From positions 4,092,001 through 4,156,000 of the forward strand of contig NZ_CP048833.1 in NCBI RefSeq assembly GCF_012971725.1: DNA of 64,000 nt. The letters run 5' to 3'. Shown in pieces: positions 33,055-42,600 of the stretch; position 1 is the stretch's first letter, and each line of letters opens with the position of its first letter. This DNA comes from Pseudomonas multiresinivorans (GTDB lineage Bacteria > Pseudomonadota > Gammaproteobacteria > Pseudomonadales > Pseudomonadaceae). A program made the position numbers and the translations under genes. Under the pieces are notes generated by a model. The model saw only the letters and a list, made by a program, of their open reading frames with translations. It did no database searches and was not told the origin of the DNA.

Positions 33055-33882
33055 ATGCATTACCAGCAACCCCAGCAACTGCAAGCCGCCATCCTCGACT
33101 GGGCCGGCACCGTGGTCGATTTCGGCTCCTTCGCGCCGACCCAGATCTTCGTCGAAGCCTTCGCCGAGTTCGGCGTGCAGGTCAGCCTGGAAGAAGCCCG
33201 CGGCCCGATGGGAATGGGCAAGTGGGACCACATCCGCACCCTGTGCGACATCCCGGCCATCGCCGAGCGCTACAAGGCCAAGTTCGGCCGCGTGCCGAGC
33301 GACGATGACGTCACCGCCATCTACGAGCGCTTCATGCCGCTGCAGATCGAGAAGATCGCCGAGCACTCGGCGCTGATTCCCGGCGCGCTGGAAGCCATCG
33401 CCACCCTGCGCAAGGGCGGGCTGAAGATCGGTTCCTGCTCCGGCTACCCGGCGGTGGTGATGGAGAAGGTCGTGGCGCTGGCCAAGACCAACGGCTACGT
33501 CGCCGACCACGTGGTCGCCACCGACGAAGTGCCCAACGGCCGCCCGCATCCGGCCCAGGCGCTGGCCAACGTGATCGCCCTGGGCATCAACGATGTCGCG
33601 GCCTGCGTGAAGGTCGACGACACCTGGCCGGGCATCCTCGAAGGCCGCAGCGCCGGCATGTGGACCGTGGCGCTGACCTGCTCGGGCAACGCCCTGGGCC
33701 TGACCTATGAGCAGTACAAGGCGCTACCGGCCCAGAAGCTGGAGCAGGAACGCCGCCGCATCGGCCAGATGTTCGAAGGCTCGCGGCCGCACTATCTGAT
33801 CGACACCATCGCCGAACTGCCGGCGGTGATTGCCGACATCAACGCTCGTCTGGCGCGGGGCGAGATGCCGCAGAGCAGCTGA
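33055..33882 (+). CDS. phnX: phosphonoacetaldehyde hydrolase
   Basis: The 275-residue HAD-superfamily enzyme has the nucleophile Asp15 in ILDWAGTVVDFGSFAP and the Schiff-base lysine K56 in MGMGKWDHIRTL, the PhnX-specific cap residue. It splits the C-P bond of phosphonoacetaldehyde to acetaldehyde and phosphate. Late motifs are VDDTWPGILEG and SGNALGL. It is the last gene of the cluster and is followed by a strong terminator. In the known 2-AEP pathway PhnW feeds it. No PhnW is in this window, and the iron ADH is the nearest source of its substrate. Confidence 0.96.
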   Translation: MHYQQPQQLQAAILDWAGTVVDFGSFAPTQIFVEAFAEFGVQVSLEEARGPMGMGKWDHIRTLCDIPAIAERYKAKFGRVPSDDDVTAIYERFMPLQIEKIAEHSALIPGALEAIATLRKGGLKIGSCSGYPAVVMEKVVALAKTNGYVADHVVATDEVPNGRPHPAQALANVIALGINDVAACVKVDDTWPGILEGRSAGMWTVALTCSGNALGLTYEQYKALPAQKLEQERRRIGQMFEGSRPHYLIDTIAELPAVIADINARLARGEMPQSS

Positions 33883-33899
33883 TCCCGAGCGATAACAAA

Positions 33900-33924
33900 G
33901 AAGGCCCGCTTGATGCGGGCCTTC
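33900..33924 (+). terminator. strong terminator after phnX
   Basis: GAAGGCCCGC and GCGGGCCTTC form a perfect 10-bp stem around TTGAT, followed by TGCTTTC, 18 bases past the stop. Confidence 0.85.
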
Positions 33925-33934
33925 TGCTTTCTGC

Positions 33935-33997
33935 AGGAGCGAGCTTGCTCGCGAACATCGCCGCGGGGAATCGGTTCGCGAGCAAGCTCGCTCCTAC
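33935..33997. repeat. REP doublet (REPIN-like)
   Basis: Two inverted copies of the pseudomonad REP core, AGGAGCGAGCTTGCTCGCGA and its reverse complement, are separated by about 20 bases (33936-33955 and 33975-33997). The same arrangement is found at 55078-55147. Such doublets are thought to be moved by a RAYT transposase that is not in this window. It lies directly behind the phnX terminator. Confidence 0.9.
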
Positions 33998-34246
33998 AAA
34001 AGATCGGCCATGCCACACCGTGATATCACAGCAATAGCATTTCAGACCGTTCGTCAGGCCTCTGTAAAAATTCGGAACAAAATTTCCGTCCTTCATCTCG
34101 AACCGTCGGAACTGTCATATCCGCGTTACACATCCGACAGCGGTGTATCAACGGATTTACAGCGATTAGAACGGATTCACGGTCGGATTCAGGACCAATC
34201 GTCATAATACGACGAGTTATTGCAAGATATTTCACAAGGATGCGAA
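33998..34246. other. AT-rich promoter region of the two-partner secretion operon
   Basis: About 250 bases with lower GC than the genes on either side. It holds a possible Pho-box-like element and a TCGTC/GACGA dyad near 34199. A CATAAT hexamer at about 34203 is a possible -10, with no good -35. No gene is seen. Confidence 0.4.
34112..34129 (+). promoter_or_regulatory. weak Pho-box-like element
   Basis: CTGTCAT followed after four bases by GCGTTAC resembles the CTGTNAT-N4-CTGTNAT pattern in the first half only. It lies about 118 bp upstream of the TpsB start. Phosphate-controlled TPS systems exist in P. aeruginosa, which is why it is listed. Confidence 0.2.
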
Positions 34247-36034
34247 ATGGCTCTTCTCTCTTCCCGTAGAGAGCTTTCGGCAGATTCCTGCCTTGCTCCA
34301 CGAGCCCCATGGATGGGTGTCGATCTTCCCCTTCGAACTGCCCTGCAACTGGCCGCCCTGGCCATGGGCGCGTGCAGTGGCGCCGCCGCCCTGGCCGCCG
34401 ACCCGCTCCCCGCCCAGCAGCTTCTGCAACAGCAGGAACGTGATCGCGCGCTACGCGAGCAGATGGAACCCTCGCCGGATGTGCGCCTGAAGCTGCCGCC
34501 AAGCGGCCTGGAAGGCAACCGCCTGCCGCGCAACGAGGCGCCCTGCTTTGCGATCCGCCAGATCACCCTCACCGGCGATGCCGCCGAGCAATTCCAGTGG
34601 GCCCTGCGCGCCGCCGACCCGAAGGACGACCCGGCCACCGGCCAGTGCCTGGGCGCCAACGGCATCAACCTGACGATGAAGCGCATCCAGAACGCGATCA
34701 TCGAACGCGGCTACGTCACCTCCCGCGTGCTGGCGCAGCCACAGGACCTGAAGAGCGGCACCCTGGAGCTGACCCTGGTGCCGGGGCGCATCCGCTCGAT
34801 CCGCTTCGCCGAGGGCACCTCGCACCGCGCCAACGCCTGGAACACCGTGCCCGCCAAGCCCGGCGACCTGCTCAACCTGCGCGACATCGAACAGGCGCTG
34901 GAGAACTTCAAGCGGGTCCCCACCGCCGACGCCGACATCCAGATCACCGCGGCCGAAGGCGCCGGCGCGCAGCCCGGCGAGAGTGACCTGGTGATCGCCT
35001 GGCGGCAGAAATTCCCGATCCGCTTCAGCCTCTCGGTGGACGACTCGGGCACCGACGAGACCGGCAAGTACCTGGGCACCACCTCGGTGTCCTTCGACAA
35101 CTTCCTGACCCTCAGCGACCTCTTCTACTTCAGCTACAACCACGACCTGGGCGGCGGCGACTCCGGCGATCGCGGCTCGCGCGGCCACACCCTGCACTAC
35201 TCGGTGCCCTTCGGTTACTGGCTGCTGGGGGTGACCTCCAGCGAATACGACTACCACCAGACCATCTCCGGGGCGAACCAGGACTACAGCTACAGCGGCG
35301 AGAGCAAGAACGACGAGATCAGCCTTACCCGCATGCTCTATCGCGACGCCGTGCGCAAGACCACCGCCAGCATCGGCGGCTGGAGCCGGCGCTCGAAGAA
35401 CTGGATCGACGACACCGAGATCGAGATCCAGCGCCGGCGCATGGCCGGCTGGTCGTTCGGACTGACCCATACCGAATACATCGGCGCCTCCACCCTCTAC
35501 CTGAGCACCGGCTACCGCCGCGGCACCGGAGCGCGCAATGCCATGGCGGCGCCGGAGGAACCCTTCGACGAAGGCACCTCGCGCTCCAAGATCATCACCG
35601 CCGAAGCCCAGCTCAGCGTGCCCTTCGCCCTGGGCGACCAGCGCCTGCGCTACAGCAACACCTGGCGCGCGCAATGGAACCGCACACCGCTGGTACCCCA
35701 GGACCGCTTCACCATCGGCGGGCGCTACAGCGTGCGCGGCTTCGACGGCGAGCAGATCCTCTCCGCCGACCGTGGCTGGCTGACCCGCAACGACCTCGGG
35801 CTGGCGCTCGGCCAGACCGGCCAGGAAGCCTACGTGGGCGTGGACTACGGCGAAGTCGGCGGGCAGTCGAGCAAATACCTGATCGGCACCCACCTGGCCG
35901 GTTACGTGCTGGGCCTGCGCGGCGGTTATCGCGGCGTGTCCTACGACGTCTTCGTCGGCCAGCCGATCAGCAAGCCCAAGGGCTTCGACACCGCCACCAC
36001 CACCGGCGGCTTCAACCTGACCTGGTCCTTCTGA
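34247..36034 (+). CDS. TpsB/CdiB-like outer-membrane transporter (ShlB/FhaC/HecB family)
   Basis: The 595-residue protein has a signal-like segment ending in AAALAADPLP, then two POTRA domains (about residues 70-240, including FAIRQITLTGDAAEQFQWAL and GYVTSRVLAQPQDLKSGTLE), then a beta-barrel. The conserved L6 motif is YSVRGFDGEQILSADRG (VRGF, in the VRGY position). The protein ends in Phe (NLTWSF), as expected for Bam-inserted barrels. It should secrete the large adhesin encoded two genes downstream. AAGGA precedes the start at 34247; an upstream ATG at 34220 lacks this. Confidence 0.92.
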   Translation: MALLSSRRELSADSCLAPRAPWMGVDLPLRTALQLAALAMGACSGAAALAADPLPAQQLLQQQERDRALREQMEPSPDVRLKLPPSGLEGNRLPRNEAPCFAIRQITLTGDAAEQFQWALRAADPKDDPATGQCLGANGINLTMKRIQNAIIERGYVTSRVLAQPQDLKSGTLELTLVPGRIRSIRFAEGTSHRANAWNTVPAKPGDLLNLRDIEQALENFKRVPTADADIQITAAEGAGAQPGESDLVIAWRQKFPIRFSLSVDDSGTDETGKYLGTTSVSFDNFLTLSDLFYFSYNHDLGGGDSGDRGSRGHTLHYSVPFGYWLLGVTSSEYDYHQTISGANQDYSYSGESKNDEISLTRMLYRDAVRKTTASIGGWSRRSKNWIDDTEIEIQRRRMAGWSFGLTHTEYIGASTLYLSTGYRRGTGARNAMAAPEEPFDEGTSRSKIITAEAQLSVPFALGDQRLRYSNTWRAQWNRTPLVPQDRFTIGGRYSVRGFDGEQILSADRGWLTRNDLGLALGQTGQEAYVGVDYGEVGGQSSKYLIGTHLAGYVLGLRGGYRGVSYDVFVGQPISKPKGFDTATTTGGFNLTWSF

Positions 36035-36044
36035 GGAGGCGCCC

Positions 36045-36563
36045 ATGCATATCGACGGATTCGACATCACCGCGCCGGGCTTCTTCGACGAGCCCTGGAG
36101 CGAAGCCGAGGCGCTGGGCTCGGCGGTCTGGCTGTGGCTGCACTCGGCGTCCCACCGCGACATCCCGCTGCACGCGCTCAACGCCCTGCTGCTGCCGGCG
36201 ATCAGCCATCGCCAGTTCATCCTCGGCCGGCAGAACGGCCGCCCGGTGTTCTACGTCGCCTTCAGCAACCTGAGCCTTGCGGCCGAGGCGCGCTACCTGA
36301 GCCAGCCGGCCATCTGCATGCCGGCCGCCGACTGGAACAGCGGCGAGCGCATCTGGTTCAACGACTGGGTGGCGCCGTTCGGCCACTCCGTCCCGGTGTC
36401 GCGCGTCCTGCAGCGGCACTTCTTCGCCAACCGCTGCGGCCGGGCGCTGTACCACCGTGGCGAACAACGCGGCCTGAGGATCAAGAAGTTCCAGGGTGTC
36501 GCGGTCATGCCCGCCGAAGCGCGCGCATGGTTCTCCGACCACCCGCTGGCCATCCAGCTCTGA
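36045..36563 (+). CDS. HlyC/CdiC-type toxin-activating lysine acyltransferase
   Basis: The 172-residue protein has the HlyC-family signature SASHRDIPLHALNALLLPAI, in which His37 is the expected catalytic residue, and the aspartate in IWFNDWVAPFGH (Asp107). HlyC acylates lysines of RTX toxins using acyl-ACP. CdiC homologues between cdiB and cdiA lipidate a class of CdiA proteins, and the gene order here (B, C, A) is the same. It lies 10 bp after TpsB and 43 bp ahead of the adhesin gene. The lysine target on the adhesin cannot be read directly. Confidence 0.88.
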   Translation: MHIDGFDITAPGFFDEPWSEAEALGSAVWLWLHSASHRDIPLHALNALLLPAISHRQFILGRQNGRPVFYVAFSNLSLAAEARYLSQPAICMPAADWNSGERIWFNDWVAPFGHSVPVSRVLQRHFFANRCGRALYHRGEQRGLRIKKFQGVAVMPAEARAWFSDHPLAIQL

Positions 36564-36606
36564 GCGCGCCCCGCGGCCTGCGCCCTGAACCGACAAAGGG
36601 ATTTGT

Positions 36607-39600
36607 ATGAACAAGCACCTCTACCGCATCGTCTTCAACAAGGCTCGCGGCCAACTCATGGTCGTTGCCGAGAACGTCACCAGCAACGGCAAGGCACCGG
36701 GCACCACGGAAGGCCCGCTGGGCACCGTTGGCGCCGCGCTGCTGGTCAGCCTGCGCCCACTGCGTTTTGCCCTGATGGCGACACTCGGGCTGATCAGCCT
36801 GGCCGTCCCGCTGGCCCATGCCGACATCGTCGCCGACCATGGCGCCCCGCCCGGCCAGCAGCCGGGTGTGATCAACTCCGCCAACGGCGTGCCCCAGGTG
36901 AACATCCAGACGCCCAGCGCGGCGGGCGTCTCGCGCAACACCTACAGCCAGTTCGACGTTAACCAGCAAGGCGCGATCCTCAACAACTCGCGCACCAGCG
37001 TGCAGACCCAGCTCGGCGGCTGGATCGACGGCAACCAGAACCTGGCCAACGGCACCGCGCGGGTGATCCTCAACGAGGTCAACGGCAGCAACCCCAGCCA
37101 GCTGCGCGGCTACGTGGAAGTGGCCGGCGACCGCGCCCAGGTGGTGATCGCCAACCCGGCAGGCATCGCCTGCGACGGCTGCGGCTTCATCAACGCCAAC
37201 CGCGCTACCCTCACCACCGGTACCGCGCAGATCGTCGACGGCCAGTTGCAGGGCTACGAGGTGCGCGGCGGCCGCATCGCCATCACCGGCAAGGGCCTGG
37301 ACGCCAGCCAGACCGACTTCACCGACGTGATCGCGCGCTCCGTGGAGGTCAACGCCGGCGTCTGGGCGAACGACCTGCGCGTCACCGCCGGGGCCAACCA
37401 GGTCAACGCCGACAACAGCAGCGCACGGCCCATCGAAGGCATCGGCGAGAAGCCCTCGGTGGCCATCGACGTCGCCCAGCTCGGCGGCATGTATGCCGGC
37501 AAGATCATGCTGGTCGGCACCGAATCCGGCGTCGGCGTGCGCAACGCCGGGCAGATCGGCGCCAGCGCCGGCGACGTGGTGATCAGCGCCGACGGGCGCA
37601 TCGGCAACAGCGGCCAGATCAACGCCACCGCCAACGCCCGCCTGGACAGCAACGGTGGCATCGACAACAGCGGCTCGGTCTACGCCAAGGGAGATACCGC
37701 CCTGAGCAGCCGCGGCGACATCCACAACAGCGGCATCGCCGCGGCGCAGCAGAACGTCAGCCTGAACGCCAGCGGCATCGTCAACGACGGCCAGGCCACC
37801 CTGGCCGCCGGCGTGCAGGCGGACGGCAGCATCGGCACCAGCGGGCGGCTCGACATCACCGCCGCCCGGCAGGTGAAGAGCCAGGGCGCCACCCTCGCCG
37901 GTGGCGACCTCGGGATCGCCGGCGCCGACCTTGACCTCAAACAGGGCCAGGCCAGCGCTCAGAACATTCGTCTGAATGCCACCGCCAATGCCGACCTGAG
38001 CGGAGCAACGCTGGACGCCGGCAACCTCCTTGCAGCGAACATCGCGCAGAAGCTGACCTCCGATTCGGCCAGGCTGGCCGGCACCAGCGTGCAGCTGCAG
38101 GCCCACGACCTGTCCAACCGCAAGGGCGAGATCATCCAGACCGGCAGCGGCGACATGACCCTTGCCCTCCCCGGCACCCTGGACAACAGCGACGGCCGCA
38201 TCGCCAGCAACGCTGCCAACCTGACCCTGGGCGCACTGAATCTGAACAACCGCCAGGGCAGGATCGAACACGCCGGCAGCGGCACCTTGAAGGTCACCGC
38301 GAACTCCGTCGATGGCCGCAACGGCTCCATCGCCAGCAACGGCCAGTTGCAGGCCAGCCTGAACGACGCCCTGCTCGACGGCGCCAGCACGGTCGCGCGG
38401 CAGATCGGCATCGATGCCGCGTCGCTCTCCAACCGCCAGGGCGAAATCCTCCAGACGGGCGCCGGTACCTTGCGCGTCAGCACCAGCGGCCTGCTGGACA
38501 ACAGCGGCGGCACCCTCGCCGGCAATGGCGGCGTGCAGCTGGACGCAGGCACCCTGCTGAACCAATCCGGCACCGTCCAGGCTGCCGGGGGCGACCTCCA
38601 GGCCAAGGTGAAGGCCAAACTGGACAATGCCTCCGGCACCCTCGCGGCGACCGGCAACTCGCGCGTGGAAGCCGGCGAGCTGGTCAACGCCAAGGGCAAG
38701 GTCACCGCCAGCGGCACGCTCGACATCAGCGCCGGCAAGCTCAACAACGACACCGGCACCCTTGCCGCCAAAGGCGCACTGACGGCCCGTGGCGGCAGCA
38801 TCAGCAACCAGGCTGGCACGCTCGGCTCGGTGGACGGCAGCGTGGCCGTCGACGCCACCCAGGGCAGCCTGGACAACCGCAACGGCCGCATCGAGGGCCA
38901 GCACCAGATCACGATCTCCGGCCAAGGAGTGCTGAACAGCAACGGTCTGATCAGTGCCGGCAACCTCAAGCTGGACAGCAACCGCGCCACCCTCGACAAC
39001 CAGAATGGCGTGCTGATCGCCAGCGATGGCGTTGAGCTGCAGACCGGCGCGCTGAACAACCAGGGCGGCCTGGTCCAGGCCGCCGGCCTGCTGCGCATCG
39101 ACGCCCATGGCCAGGCCATCGGCAACACCGACTCCGGCGCCAGCGGCGGCCTGCTCGGCAAGGGCGGGGTGATCCTTGCCAGTGGCAACCTGGACAACAG
39201 CGCCGGCTTCATCGGCGGCAAGGGCGACCTCGACCTCACCACTGCGCAGATCAACAACGCCCGTGGCGGCCTGTTGACCAGCGAAGGCAACGTGCGCATC
39301 AAGGCCAGCGGCCTGGACAATCGTGGCGGGCAGCTGCAGACCCTGGGCGACGCCGTGCTCGACCTTGCCAACGGCCGCCTGGACAACGCCGGCAGCCTGC
39401 TGCGCGCCGGCGGCAAACTGCTGGTCACGGCGGGCAGCGTCGACAACCGCAACACCCTGGGTACCGACCAGGGCCTCGAAGGCCATTCGCTGACGCTCAG
39501 CGCCAGCCAGATCGACAACCAGTCCGGCGCGGTGCGCGCCGACGAAACCCTCACCCTGAACAGCAGCGGCCAGCTGGACAACAGCGGCGGCCTGGTCAGC

Positions 39601-42600
39601 TCCAGCAAGAACCTGAACATCCTCGACGGCGCAGCCAGCAAGTCCCTGGCCATCCTCAACCACAACGGCAAGCTGATCGCCGGGCAGAAGCTGAGCATCG
39701 ACAGCAGGAGCCTGGGCGGCGACGGCCAGACCCTGAGCCTGGGCGATATCAGCCTGAAGCTGAGCGACAGCTACGTGCACAGCGGCCAGTTGCAGGCCAA
39801 CGGCAGCATCGACCTGCAGACCGCCGGCAACCTCGACAACCAGGCACGCCTCGTCGCGGGCCAGGCGCTGAAGGTGACAGCCGGCAACGTGAACAACACC
39901 GCCACCGGCGAGCTGAGCGCGACCAACCTGACCCTCGACACCAGCGGCACCCTGACCAACCGCGGCCTGCTCGATGGCCAGACCACCCGTGTCTACGCCG
40001 GCACCCTGAACAACCTCGGCAGCGGCCGTATCTACGGCGACCAGCTGTCGGTATCCGCCGGCACCCTGCGCAACGATGTCGAAGACGGCAAGGCCGCCGT
40101 GATCGCCGCGCGCAATCGCCTGGACATTGGCGTAGGCAGCCTGCTCAACCGCGAGCATGCCCTGCTCTTCAGCGCCGGCGACCTCTACATCGGCGGCGCC
40201 CTGGATGCCAATGGCCACGCCACCGGCAGCGCCGGCGAAATCCGCAACGCCAGCGCCACCATCGAGGCCCTGGGCGACATGGGCCTGGCCAGCGCCGTGC
40301 TACGCAACACCAACGAACACTTCAGCACCCAGGAAGTGGAAGTCAGCCGCGAGAGCGTCCTCGAGTACCAGCTCACCGGCTCCACCAACCGCTACAGGCC
40401 GGAGCAGATTTCCATCTACAACTCCGAGGTGGATTACCTGGTCACCCCGGAAGGCGAGCGCGAGGACTGGAACCTCTACAACTACACCCGCGTGACCCGC
40501 GAAACGCAGATCCTCAGCTCCGATCCGGCACAGATCCTTGCCGGCGGCAACCTGCGCCTGGACGTCGCCGACGCGCTCAACGACAAGAGCCGGATCATCG
40601 CCGGCGGCACCATCGGCGGTAACCTGGGCCGCCTGGAAAACACCGAGGCCCCCGGCGAGCGTGTCACCACCGAAAGCGGCATCGTCACCCACTTCTACCG
40701 CATCCAGAAGAAGGGTCGGGACAAGCAGGGCGCCGACAACGCCTCCTACAACCCCGCAGCCAGCATCGTCGACATCTTCCTCAAGCCCGGCGCCTACCTG
40801 CAGAACACCGCCCACGTCGGCAGCGGCACCCAGGTCGGCGATCTCAACCTGGGCCGTGTCGACCAGCCGGCAAGCGGCGCCGGCGCGGCCCAGGTCAACG
40901 TCGGCAACGGCCGGGTGATCAGCCCGGTACTGGAAGTGGCTGCCGTGCAGACCAAGAACGATGCCGGCGTCGCCGAGACCATCCGCACTGGTGGCATCGA
41001 CACCCGCGTGCCGGACAACAGCCTGTTCCAGGTCAACCCGCAGGCCACCAGCGGCTACCTGATCGAGAGCGACCCGCGCTTCACCAACTACCGAGCCTGG
41101 CTGTCCTCGGACTACATGCTCGACCGCCTGAAGCTCGACCCCGGCCTGACACTGACGCGCCTGGGCGATGGCTTCTATGAGCAGAAGCTGATCCGCGAAC
41201 AGATCGCCCAGCTCACCGGGCGGCGCTTCCTCGACGGCTACGGCAATGATGAAACCCAGTACCGCGCGCTGCTCGACAACGGCCTGACCTATGCCCAGGC
41301 CTGGAACCTGGTGCCTGGCGTCGCCCTCACTCCCGAGCAGATGGCGCAGCTGACCAGCGACATCGTCTGGCTGGTGGCCAAGGACGTCACCCTCCCCGAT
41401 GGCAGCGTGACCCGCGCCTTGGTGCCGCAGGTCTATGTACGCGTTCGCCAGGGCGACATCGACGGTTCCGGCGCGCTGATGGCCGGGCAGAACATCGACC
41501 TGAACATCCAGAACGATCTGGTCAACAGCGGCACCCTTGCCGGGCGCAACGTGCTGTCGATCACCGCGCAGAACATCCAGAACCTCGGTGGCCGCCTGAC
41601 CGGCACCGACGTGGGAGTGAAGGCCGCCGGCGACCTGAACAACCTCGGCGGCCTGATCGACGCCAGCCACAGCCTGACCGCCGTGGCCGGCCGCGACATC
41701 AACCTGACCTCAAGCACCCAGGACTCCCAGAGCGCCCAGGGCAGCGCCACGCGCGTCTCGCGGGTCGCCGGGCTGTTCGTCTCCGACCCGGCCGGCGAGC
41801 TGATCGCCACGGCCGGGCGTGACCTCAACCTGAACGCCGCCCAGGTGGTCAACAGTGGCGCAGGCGGCAAGACCACCCTGGGCGCCGGCAACGACATCAA
41901 CCTCGGCACCGTGGCCGTCCAGGAACAGCAGAGCATGACCTGGAACAGCAGCAACTGGCGCAAGGAGTCCAGCGCCGGCGAAGTGGCCAGCAGCGTGCAG
42001 GGCCAGGGCGACGTGCGCATGATCGCCGGCCACGACCTCAACTCCCGTGGCGCCAGCGTGACCAGCGAACAGGGCGCGGTGCAGGCCTCCGCCGACCACG
42101 ACGTCAACCTCACTGCCAGCCAGAACAACGCCATGGCCGACGAGGCGCACAAGGTCAAGAGCAAGACCGGCTGGTTCTCCTCCAAGACCATCGTCACCCG
42201 CGACACGGTCAACGAGAGCCTGTCCCAGGGCTCGACCTTCAGCGGCGAGACCACCTACGTCAGCGCCGGCAACGACCTCAAGGTGGAAGGCAGCAACGTG
42301 GTGTCCAACGGCGACACCACCCTGGTGGCCGGCCGCAACGTCACCATCGCCTCCGCCACCGACCACCTGAACGAACAGCACAGCCGCGACGAGAAGAAGA
42401 GCGGCCTGTTCAGCGGCGGCGGCATCGGCTTCACCATCGGCAGCCAGCAGCAGTCGGTGAAGAACACCGACGATGGCGACAGCGCCGCCGCCAGCACCGT
42501 CGGCTCGATCAACGGCAACGTCAACATCAAGGCCGGCGAGGCCTACCGCCAGGTCGGCAGCAAGGTCAGCGCGCCCAGCGGCGACGTCAACATCGAAGGT

